Program-made: the position numbers and the translations under genes | Origin: Natronomonas gomsonensis | GTDB taxonomy: Archaea > Halobacteriota > Halobacteria > Halobacteriales > Haloarculaceae | Assembly: GCF_024300825.1 (NCBI RefSeq) | Contig: NZ_CP101323.1 | Location: 2,852,001-2,916,000 of the forward strand | DNA length: 64,000 nucleotides | Direction: 5' to 3' | In this document: positions 8,504 through 15,870 of the stretch, one piece after another | Layout of the letters: the number at the start of each line of letters is the position of its first letter | How positions within the stretch are numbered: the first letter of the stretch is position 1 | The notes under the pieces: model-generated | The model's input: only the letters and a program-made list of their open reading frames with translations | What the model was told of the DNA's origin: nothing | The model's database searches: none

Positions 8504-9649
8504 ATGCACATGGATTTCGGATTCACCGAAACACAGCAGATGGTTCGGTCACAGCTCCACGAATTCGTCACCGAACGCATTATCGGTGAGAATTTTGGAT
8601 GGGATGACCGAGACTTCCCGACCGAGGTCTACGACGATATGGCCGACCTTGGGCTGCTCGGTCTTCATCTTCCCGAGGAGGCCGGCGGCGAAGAGTTTGA
8701 TCCCGTCACGTCCGGCGTCGTCTACGAGGTGCTCGGCCGCGGTGACGTCGGCTTGGCGATGCTCGCACTCTCTGAGAACCTCGTCAACAAACTTCTCTGG
8801 GAGTACGGGGACAAATACCACCGTGATGTGGCAACGAGCGTCCGAGCGGGTGAGGAACATATCTGCTTCGCCTTGACCGAACCCGGGCAAGGTTCGGACG
8901 CACAAAATATCGAAACCCGAGCCAAACCAACCGACGATGGCTGGTTGCTCTCCGGAGAAAAAACGGCTATCACGGGTGCGACGCTGGCCGACCACTGTTT
9001 CGTTATCGCTCGCCAGACCGACCCCGAAGCTATCAGGGCGTACCTCATGCCGCTGGACGCCGACGGCGTTGACGTCCAGCCCTACGGCGGTATGGGTTGT
9101 GAAGTGAGTGGCTGGGGGCAGATATTCATGGATAACGTCGAGATACCTGCCGAGGCGCGGGTTGCCGACGAGAATGCGTTCAAGATGGCAATGCGGACGT
9201 TCGACCAGTCGCGAGCGTGGATTGCACTCTATGCGCTGGGTGCCGCCCAGCAGACCCTCGACGAGACGGAGTCGTACCTCACAGAGCGTGAGGCGATGGG
9301 CAAACCGCTGGCCGGCTACGAAGGCCCGCAGTTCGAGTTTGCCGAGTGCCAGACACGGGTTGATGCCGCACGCCTGAAAGCCTACCAAACCCTCTGGAAG
9401 GCCCGCGAAGAGAAAGCCCACACTCGCGACGCCGCGATGGTAAAGTGGTACGGCCCGCAGGTCGCTGTTGACACAGTCCGTGCGTGTCTCGTTCTGCATG
9501 GCCACTACGGCTACTCGGATGACTTCGGCCTCGGGAAGCGCCTTCAGGACGTGCTCGGCCAGCAGATAGCAGACGGGACGCCACACGTCCAGAAGATAAT
9601 CGTTGCACGGGAGACGTTCGGTCGTGAGTACCTGCCCTACGACCGGTAA
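8504..9649 (+). CDS. acyl-CoA dehydrogenase with Asp at the usual catalytic-Glu site
   Basis: Flavoprotein dehydrogenase of 381 residues. FTETQQMVRSQLHEFV opens the N-terminal helical domain, LTEPGQGSDAQN is the FAD/substrate motif, and a C-terminal Arg/Gln-rich helix ends in PHVQKIIVARETFG. At the position where many family members have the catalytic Glu in YEGT, this sequence has ADGT, a conservative Glu-to-Asp change. ATG 8504 or ATG 8510 may be used; a GCTTAATAGCC box at 8478-8488 would place transcription start almost on them. It could be the ring-desaturating enzyme of the proposed alicyclic pathway. It converges on the flavoenzyme gene at 9693-10676. Confidence 0.9.
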   Translation: MHMDFGFTETQQMVRSQLHEFVTERIIGENFGWDDRDFPTEVYDDMADLGLLGLHLPEEAGGEEFDPVTSGVVYEVLGRGDVGLAMLALSENLVNKLLWEYGDKYHRDVATSVRAGEEHICFALTEPGQGSDAQNIETRAKPTDDGWLLSGEKTAITGATLADHCFVIARQTDPEAIRAYLMPLDADGVDVQPYGGMGCEVSGWGQIFMDNVEIPAEARVADENAFKMAMRTFDQSRAWIALYALGAAQQTLDETESYLTEREAMGKPLAGYEGPQFEFAECQTRVDAARLKAYQTLWKAREEKAHTRDAAMVKWYGPQVAVDTVRACLVLHGHYGYSDDFGLGKRLQDVLGQQIADGTPHVQKIIVARETFGREYLPYDR

Positions 9650-9692
9650 GCCGACTAGTTGTTGGCCAGGCCGATCTTGCTCCTGTGTCGTT

Positions 9693-10676
9693 TCAGACAG
9701 CGTCTATTATCGCCTCGATAGTTGAGTTCGGGGCCGAATACGGCGGAAAGAGCACGACGGTGTCACAGCCGGCGTTCTCATAGCGCTGGATGTCTTCCCG
9801 GAACTGTTCGGGAGTGCCGTAGATCGCCAATTCGTGGAGCATTTCGTCGGAGATTGCATCTGCGGCCCCCTCGCGGTCGCCCTCACGCCAGCGGTCATGG
9901 GCTTCGTTTCCCTCCTCGCCGAATCCGAATTTCTCGGCGAGTCGATTGTATCCCATCGCCATCTCTTGGGCGAGGAAGGACCGTGCGTGATTGGCGGCGA
10001 CTTCTGGGTCGTCGTCAACGGCTGCTCCGACCATGGGGGCCACAGTTATATCATCGGGATCGCGGTTTGCTTTGCGCGCGCCCTCGGCGATGGCCCGTTG
10101 TGCGCTTTTGAGTTCGCTGTGGGGTATGAACGCAGGGAGCCAGCCGTCAGCGAACTCACCGGTCAGTCGACAGTTCGTCTCGCCCATCGCCGCGTTGTAG
10201 ATGGGGATTCGGTCACGCTCAATGTCGAAGCCGATACTGTAGGGACCGACGTCGAAAATATCGCCCTCGTACTCGATGGCATCGCTGTGGAACGTCTGGC
10301 GAAGAATTTCGATGGTTTCGCGCATCCGCCTGAGCGGCCGGTCAAACGAGAGACCGTGGAAGTCCTCCACGACAGATTCAGAGCTCACGCCGAGCCCGAG
10401 GATGGTCCGGCCGTTGGACAGGGAATCGAGGGTCCCCCCACTCATCGCAAGAAGCGCTGGCGTCCGTGAGAAGACGTTCGCAATTCCGGACCCGAGCTTG
10501 ATGTCATCGGTCTCGCGCGCAACGGCACTCAACGTCATGAGGCCGTTCCCCCACGACGCCTCGCCCTTCCATACGGAGTCGAACCCGGCGACCTCAGCAC
10601 GCTTTGCGAAGTGTATAGTCTTCTCGACAGTCACACCAAACGCCTCGTCTGGCAACATCAATCCTAACTCGGCCAT
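9693..10676 (-). CDS. luciferase-like, probably F420-dependent oxidoreductase
   Basis: LLM-family TIM-barrel protein of about 327 residues, related to methylenetetrahydromethanopterin reductase and F420-dependent dehydrogenases. AEVAGFDSVWKGEASWG, IKLGSGIANVFSRTPALLAMS and LSNGRTILGLGVSSES are typical F420-binding segments. The C-terminus has YGTPEQFREDIQRYENAGCDTVVLFPP, the usual final beta-alpha unit. ATG 10676 (MAELG) is preferred over the ATG five codons upstream. Haloarchaea make F420, so a hydride-transfer role on an acyl-CoA or aldehyde is plausible, but the substrate is unknown. A second LLM gene is at 40404-41393. Confidence 0.82.
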   Translation of the reverse strand: MAELGLMLPDEAFGVTVEKTIHFAKRAEVAGFDSVWKGEASWGNGLMTLSAVARETDDIKLGSGIANVFSRTPALLAMSGGTLDSLSNGRTILGLGVSSESVVEDFHGLSFDRPLRRMRETIEILRQTFHSDAIEYEGDIFDVGPYSIGFDIERDRIPIYNAAMGETNCRLTGEFADGWLPAFIPHSELKSAQRAIAEGARKANRDPDDITVAPMVGAAVDDDPEVAANHARSFLAQEMAMGYNRLAEKFGFGEEGNEAHDRWREGDREGAADAISDEMLHELAIYGTPEQFREDIQRYENAGCDTVVLFPPYSAPNSTIEAIIDAV

Positions 10677-10834
10677 GTGGTCAGATACCACGAGCCGACA
10701 ATAAAACTATTCCGGGAGTCGCCGCGACTGACACATAGGGTTATCGTTGTCATTCATAGATACCGTTTCATCGGGACCGGATGCCGTGGCCAGCCGTGGG
10801 TCTTCAGACTACTGGCTGGCTATGAGAATCCCGA

Positions 10835-11608
10835 TCAGTCGTTCATCGTGAGACCCCCGGAGACGCTCAGTACCTGACCGGTGACGAATGAGGCGTCATC
10901 GGATACTAAGAAGGCAACGGCACCAGCAATGTCCTCGGGTTCGGCCATCCGGCCGAGAGGGATCTGGCTGGCCATGCTGCCAAGTATCTTCTCGCCGAGA
11001 TCGCTGTCCTCGCGCATCTCGTCAACCAGTGGCGTCTCTGTCGGTCCCGGTGCGACGACGTTGACGCGCACGCCGTCGCGTGCGAGTTCACGCGCTAGCG
11101 TTTTTGAGAACGATATGACGCCGCCCTTCGCACCAGAGTAGACTGCCTCACCGGTACTGCCGGCACGGCCGGCGTCGGAGGCGATGTTGACGATGCGGCC
11201 GCCATTGTCTTCGGTCATGACCTCGCTGACGGCGCGTGCACAGTTAATCTGACCGCGGAAGTTGATGTCGATGATGCGGTCCCAGACGTCGGGATCTTGT
11301 TCGAGGAACCACTGCATCTCGTCCCAGCCGGCGTTGTTCACGAGGATGTCGACACCGCCAGCCTCGTCGATGACGTCGGACACCATCTCACGAACGTTTT
11401 TGAGATTCGTGACGTCGGCTACAGCCGAGAAGGCGCTCCCGCCGTCTTCCTTGATGAGTGACACCGTCTCCGCGGCGGCGTCCTCGTCTACATCGTTCAC
11501 CGCGATTGTCGCCCCATCGCTCGCGAGTCGCCGCGCAATTGCTCGACCGATACCACTTCCACTCCCCGTAATAATTGCAACCTGACCGTTGATATTTGCC
11601 ATTGCCAT
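10835..11608 (-). CDS. SDR dehydrogenase resembling BadH (2-hydroxycyclohexanecarboxyl-CoA dehydrogenase)
   Basis: NAD-type short-chain dehydrogenase of 257 residues with a full active site: TGSGSGIGRAIARR (cofactor), VDILVNNAGWD, IVNIASDAGRAGS (Ser), VYSGAKGGVISFSKTLARE (Tyr-x-x-x-Lys). From memory, the combination NNAGWD, NIASDA-x-R-x-GS-x-GEAVY and the C-terminal GQVLSVSGGLTMN matches Rhodopseudomonas BadH unusually closely, much beyond general SDR similarity. BadH oxidises 2-hydroxycyclohexanecarboxyl-CoA to the 2-keto ester, the substrate for ring opening. ATG 11608 or 11602 are both possible starts. The gene is monocistronic and divergent from the ABC ATPase gene at 11750. Confidence 0.85.
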   Translation of the reverse strand: MAMANINGQVAIITGSGSGIGRAIARRLASDGATIAVNDVDEDAAAETVSLIKEDGGSAFSAVADVTNLKNVREMVSDVIDEAGGVDILVNNAGWDEMQWFLEQDPDVWDRIIDINFRGQINCARAVSEVMTEDNGGRIVNIASDAGRAGSTGEAVYSGAKGGVISFSKTLARELARDGVRVNVVAPGPTETPLVDEMREDSDLGEKILGSMASQIPLGRMAEPEDIAGAVAFLVSDDASFVTGQVLSVSGGLTMND

Positions 11609-11749
11609 CAAGTGGGTCGGCTATCGACGACATAATTGTTCGGGTCAGTAGAACGTCATAGCGACTAGAACACTCGAGACTGCTCTTTCCTCGGTGGGGA
11701 ACCAGCCACAAAGAACTAAGTAGCCTCCCGAGATACCCATGTAGAGAGT

Positions 11750-12496
11750 ATGTTAAAAACCGAGTCATTAGAGAAACGGTTTGGGAATCTAAAGGCTGTC
11801 AATGATGTCTCGATAGATATCGAGGAGGGGGAATTCCGGTCGCTCATAGGGCCGAACGGGGCGGGTAAGACGACATTATTCAATCTCGTTACCGGGGCAC
11901 TAACGCCGTCCAGCGGTCAAATCTACTTCGACGGCGAGAACATAACGGACCTCGAACCACATGAAATCGCCCAGCGGGGCTGTTCGCGTTCGTTCCAAAT
12001 CACGAGCATTTTCCCCGACCTGAGCGTTGAGGAGAACCTCAGGGTGATGGCTCAAGCGAAACTGAGGGGCCGGCCCTCGATGTTCAAACGAAAGGAGGAA
12101 CTCGTTGAGCCACTCAAACGAGTGGACGAACTCGTTGACCTCCTTGACTTGGAGGACGTCCGCGAGCGAACAGCGTCTGAACTTTCTCACGGACAGAAAC
12201 GCCATCTCGAGATTGGACTAACGCTTGCACGGGACCCGAACTTGCTGATGCTTGATGAACCGACGGCAGGTATGTCTCAGGAAGAGACACGCGAGATTAT
12301 CGACCTGCTCAATGAGATCAAATCTGACTACACGGTGTTGCTCGTTGAGCACGACATGGACGTCGTCATGTCCCTGTCCGACCGTATCATGGTTCTCCAC
12401 CACGGTGAGGTTATTGCTGAGGGGACGCCAGATGTCGTCCGCGACGACGAACGCGTACGTGAGGCGTACCTCGGTGTGGAGGAAACCTATGTCTAG
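11750..12496 (+). CDS. livG: branched-chain amino-acid/carboxylate-type ABC importer ATPase (LivG-like)
   Basis: ABC ATPase of 248 residues that powers import with the LivH/LivM-type permeases at 19862-21768. Walker A is GPNGAGKT, the signature is ELSHGQKRHLEIG (LSHGQ rather than LSGGQ), Walker B is LLMLDEPTAGM, and the switch His is in LLVEHDMDVVM. The family-typical GCSRSFQITSIFPDLSVEENL segment is present. Members of this family import amino acids, but also aromatic acids, amides and dicarboxylates, so the substrate must come from context. Its last 8 bases overlap livF. A CTAAGTAG box lies about 30 bp upstream. Confidence 0.93.
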   Translation: MLKTESLEKRFGNLKAVNDVSIDIEEGEFRSLIGPNGAGKTTLFNLVTGALTPSSGQIYFDGENITDLEPHEIAQRGCSRSFQITSIFPDLSVEENLRVMAQAKLRGRPSMFKRKEELVEPLKRVDELVDLLDLEDVRERTASELSHGQKRHLEIGLTLARDPNLLMLDEPTAGMSQEETREIIDLLNEIKSDYTVLLVEHDMDVVMSLSDRIMVLHHGEVIAEGTPDVVRDDERVREAYLGVEETYV

Positions 12497-13232
12497 CATG
12501 GACACCACTGGGACCGGTGACACAGAACAGGACCTGCTCTCGGTTAAGGGCATCAATACGTACTACGGTGATTCCCATATCCTCTATGACCTCTCGATAT
12601 CGGTCAGAGAGGGCGAGGTCGTTTCCATCCTTGGTCGCAACGGGGTCGGCAAGACGACGACGCTCCGGAGTATCATGGGTCTGACGCCGCCCCGAAGCGG
12701 CACTATCCAGTTCAGGGGGACTGATATTACCCAACAGGCCCCACATGATACGCTGATGGACGGCATCGCGCTGGTCCCGGAGGAGCGAGTTATATTCCCA
12801 AACTTAAGTGTGAAGGAAAACCTTCAGGTCCCGAAGGTAAGTAACAGCACCAGCGACCGCGGTGTCAGTATCAAGGACGTCTACGAGATGTTTCCACGCT
12901 TGGAGGAACGAAAGAAACAGACAGGCCACTCGCTGTCGGGCGGTGAACAGCAAATGCTCGCTATCGCGCGCTCGCTGATGACGAACCCGGATCTTCTGAT
13001 GCTCGACGAACCGTCAGAAGGGCTGGCACCCCAGATTGTAGCCGACGTTCACGACATCATCGCCAAACTCGCAGACAGCGGTCTGACGATACTGCTCGTC
13101 GAACAGAACGTCAATATGGCCGACTCGCTGGCTGACCGTCATTATATCCTTGAGAAAGGGTCAGTCCAGTTTGAGGGACAGCTGTCGGACCTTGATACCG
13201 AACGCCAAAACAAGCTACTAGGCATCGAATAA
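12489..13232 (+). CDS. livF: branched-chain amino-acid/carboxylate-type ABC importer ATPase (LivF-like)
   Basis: Second ATPase of the importer, 247 residues. Walker A is GRNGVGKT, the signature is HSLSGGEQQMLAIARSL, Walker B is LLMLDEPSEGLAP, and VEQNVNMA follows. The ATG at 12489 overlaps the end of livG by 8 bp, indicating translational coupling; an ATG three codons later is an alternative. The open frame extends farther upstream inside livG, but that part is out-of-frame shadow. The genes for the permeases and binding protein are 6.6 kb downstream, with CoA-ester enzymes in between. Confidence 0.93.
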   Translation: MSSMDTTGTGDTEQDLLSVKGINTYYGDSHILYDLSISVREGEVVSILGRNGVGKTTTLRSIMGLTPPRSGTIQFRGTDITQQAPHDTLMDGIALVPEERVIFPNLSVKENLQVPKVSNSTSDRGVSIKDVYEMFPRLEERKKQTGHSLSGGEQQMLAIARSLMTNPDLLMLDEPSEGLAPQIVADVHDIIAKLADSGLTILLVEQNVNMADSLADRHYILEKGSVQFEGQLSDLDTERQNKLLGIE

Positions 13233-13372
13233 TCGAACGCTACGACGACGACGTCTGAGAGCCCGGAATGTGGCTTGTTCGCTCGCACGTACTGGGTCGC
13301 AGAAATCTCCCTGAGTCAGCAGAGCCCGACGCTTGTACTCCACACAGTCTATCGCTGATAACTGGGACCCAA

Positions 13373-13382
13373 AGATAAATAT
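13373..13382 (+). promoter_or_regulatory. TATA box of the first CoA-transferase gene
   Basis: AGATAAATAT, about 28 bp before ATG 13406, giving a leaderless start. The roughly 170 bp between livF and this gene hold no other gene. Confidence 0.5.
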
Positions 13383-13405
13383 TCTAGCTCTCGATAGCTC
13401 ATAGC

Positions 13406-14587
13406 ATGCAACCCCTTGACGGGATAGTCGTGGTAGACGCATCGCAGGCGCTCTCTGGTCCGTACGCGACGCAGATTCTCGCGGACATGGGTGCGGAGGT
13501 CCTCAAGATAGAGAGTCCGAAGCGGGGCGATTTGACGCGCACGTTACCACCCAAATATGGCGAGGAAATCAGCGCGTACTTCGCGAGCCTCAACCGGAAC
13601 AAGGAGAGCCTGACACTCGATCTGACCGCCGAGGAAGGGCAAACAGTCCTACACGACCTCGTCGCAGAGGCGGACGTGTTCATCCAGAACTTCGGGCCGG
13701 GAGCGGCCGAGGAGATGTCCGTTGACTACGACACACTTGAGGCCATAACCGAAGACCTCATCTACTGTGACGTTTCGAGTTACGGCGAGGACAGTCCCTA
13801 CAGCGACCGCAAAGCGTTCGACATCGTGTTTCAAGGCCAGTCTGGACTGATGGGCGTCACCGGAACAGAGGACGAACCTATCCGCATCGGGACCTCCATC
13901 TCTGACATTGCCGCGGCGATGACGGCTACCTACGCAATCATGACGGCGTTGTATCACCGGTCGAACACTGACGAAGGGCAGTACATAGACGTCTCGCTCT
14001 TGGATACGAGCTTCCAGTTACTCATGTACCACGTCTCGACATTCTTCGCAACGGGTGAGAACCCAAAACGGATGGGGCGGAAACATTGGAACGTCGCGCC
14101 GTATGGTGTGTTCGAGACGGCTGACTCCTACATCGCAATGGGCGTCATCAACGAGCCGATGTGGCAGTCGTTCTGCCAAGCGGTCAACCGGGAAGAGTGG
14201 CTTGAGGACGGCCGATTCGAGACATTCTACTCCCGCGTGGACAACCGTGATATCCTCGACACGCTCGTGGAGAACCGCCTCAAGGACCAGACGACTGACG
14301 AGTGGCTCGACGTCCTGCTTGACCATGACATCCCGTGTTCGGCTATCAACTCCGTGGAGGATATCGTCAACGACCCCCATATCGAGGCCCGAGATATGCT
14401 CAAGACCGTCGAACATCCCGAGCACGGGGAGTTCACACTCATCAATAACCCGGTTAACTTCTCGACGCTGGAGGCAGAGGTCCGCACAGCGCCGCCAGCA
14501 CTCGGTGAGAACACCGACGACGTGCTTGAAGCCCTCGGGTACTCCACCGAGGAGATAGCGTCACTCCGGGATCGGGGTATCGTCTGA
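13406..14587 (+). CDS. family III CoA-transferase (CaiB/BaiF)
   Basis: Intertwined-dimer CoA-transferase of 393 residues that moves CoA from a donor ester (often succinyl-CoA) to a carboxylic acid. The N-terminus has VVVDASQALSGPYATQILADMGAEVLKIE, of which the GPYATQ-x-L-x-D-x-GAEV-x-K-x-E pattern is diagnostic. The likely catalytic Asp is in GTSISDIAAAMTA near residue 170. YIDVSLLDT and the NVAPYGVFETAD segment also match the family. It is followed at 114 bp by a CitE-type lyase, as in pathways for mesaconate, itaconate or citramalate, so a C5-dicarboxylate acceptor is a reasonable inference. The acceptor is not proven. Confidence 0.93.
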   Translation: MQPLDGIVVVDASQALSGPYATQILADMGAEVLKIESPKRGDLTRTLPPKYGEEISAYFASLNRNKESLTLDLTAEEGQTVLHDLVAEADVFIQNFGPGAAEEMSVDYDTLEAITEDLIYCDVSSYGEDSPYSDRKAFDIVFQGQSGLMGVTGTEDEPIRIGTSISDIAAAMTATYAIMTALYHRSNTDEGQYIDVSLLDTSFQLLMYHVSTFFATGENPKRMGRKHWNVAPYGVFETADSYIAMGVINEPMWQSFCQAVNREEWLEDGRFETFYSRVDNRDILDTLVENRLKDQTTDEWLDVLLDHDIPCSAINSVEDIVNDPHIEARDMLKTVEHPEHGEFTLINNPVNFSTLEAEVRTAPPALGENTDDVLEALGYSTEEIASLRDRGIV

Positions 14588-14667
14588 GGCAGACCGTCGG
14601 ATGTGGTGGTTCCAATTTTACTCACGCGAAATCAGCAGAAGTTTCCGTTGACAGGTGACTAACGGGA

Positions 14668-14680
14668 AAGATATTTTACT
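14668..14680 (+). promoter_or_regulatory. TATA box of the CitE-like gene
   Basis: AAGATATTTTACT, about 28 bp before ATG 14702. Confidence 0.5.
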
Positions 14681-14701
14681 GACAACACCAATTCAAGTTG
14701 T

Positions 14702-15637
14702 ATGCGAGTACGGCGTAGTGAGTTGACTACCCCCGGAGTTAGCCTCGATATGATGAAGAAAGCAGCGGCCTCCGCGGCCGACGAGGTGATGCTCGATCTC
14801 GAAGATGCTGTCGCGCCTGACGAGAAGGAGATAGCACGTGAGCGAATTGTCCGTGCTCTCGATGAATTCGACTGGGCGAAGACAGTGGTCTCCGTTCGTA
14901 TCAACGGCCTCGACCATCCAAACTCGTACCGTGACCTCGTCGATGTTGTCGAGGCAGCCGGTAACAGTATCGACACCATCGTCGTTCCGAAGGTGCGCCA
15001 ACCTGAAGACGTGTACGTGGTGTCAACATTGCTCGATCAGATAGAGGCTGCCACCGGCATCACTGACTCCATCGGTATCGAAGTACTTATTGAGGAGACA
15101 GAGGCCCTCCAGCAGGTTGACAACATCGCTGCCGCGAGCGACCGACTAGAGACGCTCATCTTCGGACCCGGAGATTATGCGGCCGCGCAGGGGATCAGCG
15201 TTGATCACCCCGGCGGACAGCCCGCGCCGGAACGGTATCCCGGCGACGTCTGGCACTACGCTCGCAATCGAATCGTGGTCGCAGCACGGGCTAACGGTCT
15301 TGACGCCATTGACGGCCCGTTCGCGGACTTCTCGAACCCCGAGGGATATCGACAGGAGTGTCGGTGGTCGCAGACGCTCGGATTCGTCGGCAAATGGGCC
15401 ATTCATCCTAGTCAAATCGAAATCGCGAACGAGGAGTACCGACCCGATGCAGAGGCAGTGGAACGAGCACAGGAGATCGTTGATGCGATGGAGTCCGGCC
15501 ACGAGTCTGGCCAAGGTGCGGTGCAGGTCGACGGCGAGATGCTGGACGAAGCCGTACTGAGGTCTGCCCGGCGCACACTGGCACGTGCTCGCCAAGTCGG
15601 CATGGTCAACGACGCACTGAACGATGATGAGAACTAA
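14702..15637 (+). CDS. CitE-like lyase (HpcH/HpaI aldolase family; malyl/citramalyl-CoA lyase type)
   Basis: TIM-barrel lyase of 311 residues that would split a 3-hydroxy-3-carboxyacyl-type CoA ester (malyl-, methylmalyl- or citramalyl-CoA). The metal-binding strand has VMLDLEDAVAPDEK, VSVRINGL gives the Arg loop, SIGIEVLIEETEALQQVDNI the second metal Glu, and IFGPGDYAAAQGIS and KWAIHPSQIEIANEEY complete the site. The start ATG has a TATA box 28 bp upstream. It lies between a family III CoA-transferase and a methylsuccinyl-CoA-dehydrogenase-like protein, the gene mix used in beta-methylmalyl-CoA or citramalyl-CoA chemistry. Confidence 0.9.
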   Translation: MRVRRSELTTPGVSLDMMKKAAASAADEVMLDLEDAVAPDEKEIARERIVRALDEFDWAKTVVSVRINGLDHPNSYRDLVDVVEAAGNSIDTIVVPKVRQPEDVYVVSTLLDQIEAATGITDSIGIEVLIEETEALQQVDNIAAASDRLETLIFGPGDYAAAQGISVDHPGGQPAPERYPGDVWHYARNRIVVAARANGLDAIDGPFADFSNPEGYRQECRWSQTLGFVGKWAIHPSQIEIANEEYRPDAEAVERAQEIVDAMESGHESGQGAVQVDGEMLDEAVLRSARRTLARARQVGMVNDALNDDEN

Positions 15638-15649
15638 ACATTTATATAC
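15638..15649 (+). promoter_or_regulatory. strong TATA box followed by a long leader
   Basis: CATTTATATACG is one of the clearest TATA boxes in the window, directly after the CitE-like stop codon. It predicts a start near 15669, yet the next well-supported gene begins at 15871, leaving a leader of about 200 nt. An 86-codon open frame begins at ATG 15669 but shows no recognisable protein and overlaps the dehydrogenase. Confidence 0.55.
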
Positions 15650-15870
15650 GTAACAGGATACGTGGAGTATGTGCCCGCGGCTCACACCCTCGGAATTCGT
15701 GATGCCGGTGTATCGGTGGTTAGTGTCACACCCGGCCGACCGAACGCCGGGGGTAATGGATGCAATCGGTGGTATCAACATCCGTCTTCGCCTTCCAAAC
15801 AAGGCTTCACAGCGGACGGACGCAGAATCGCTTCGCACTGAACAACGAACTACTTCCACAGATACGATAT

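Noticed and set aside
8549-9586. Minus-strand 345-codon frame opposite an acyl-CoA dehydrogenase
   Set aside because: High-G+C antisense frame without family similarity; the plus-strand gene explains the region.
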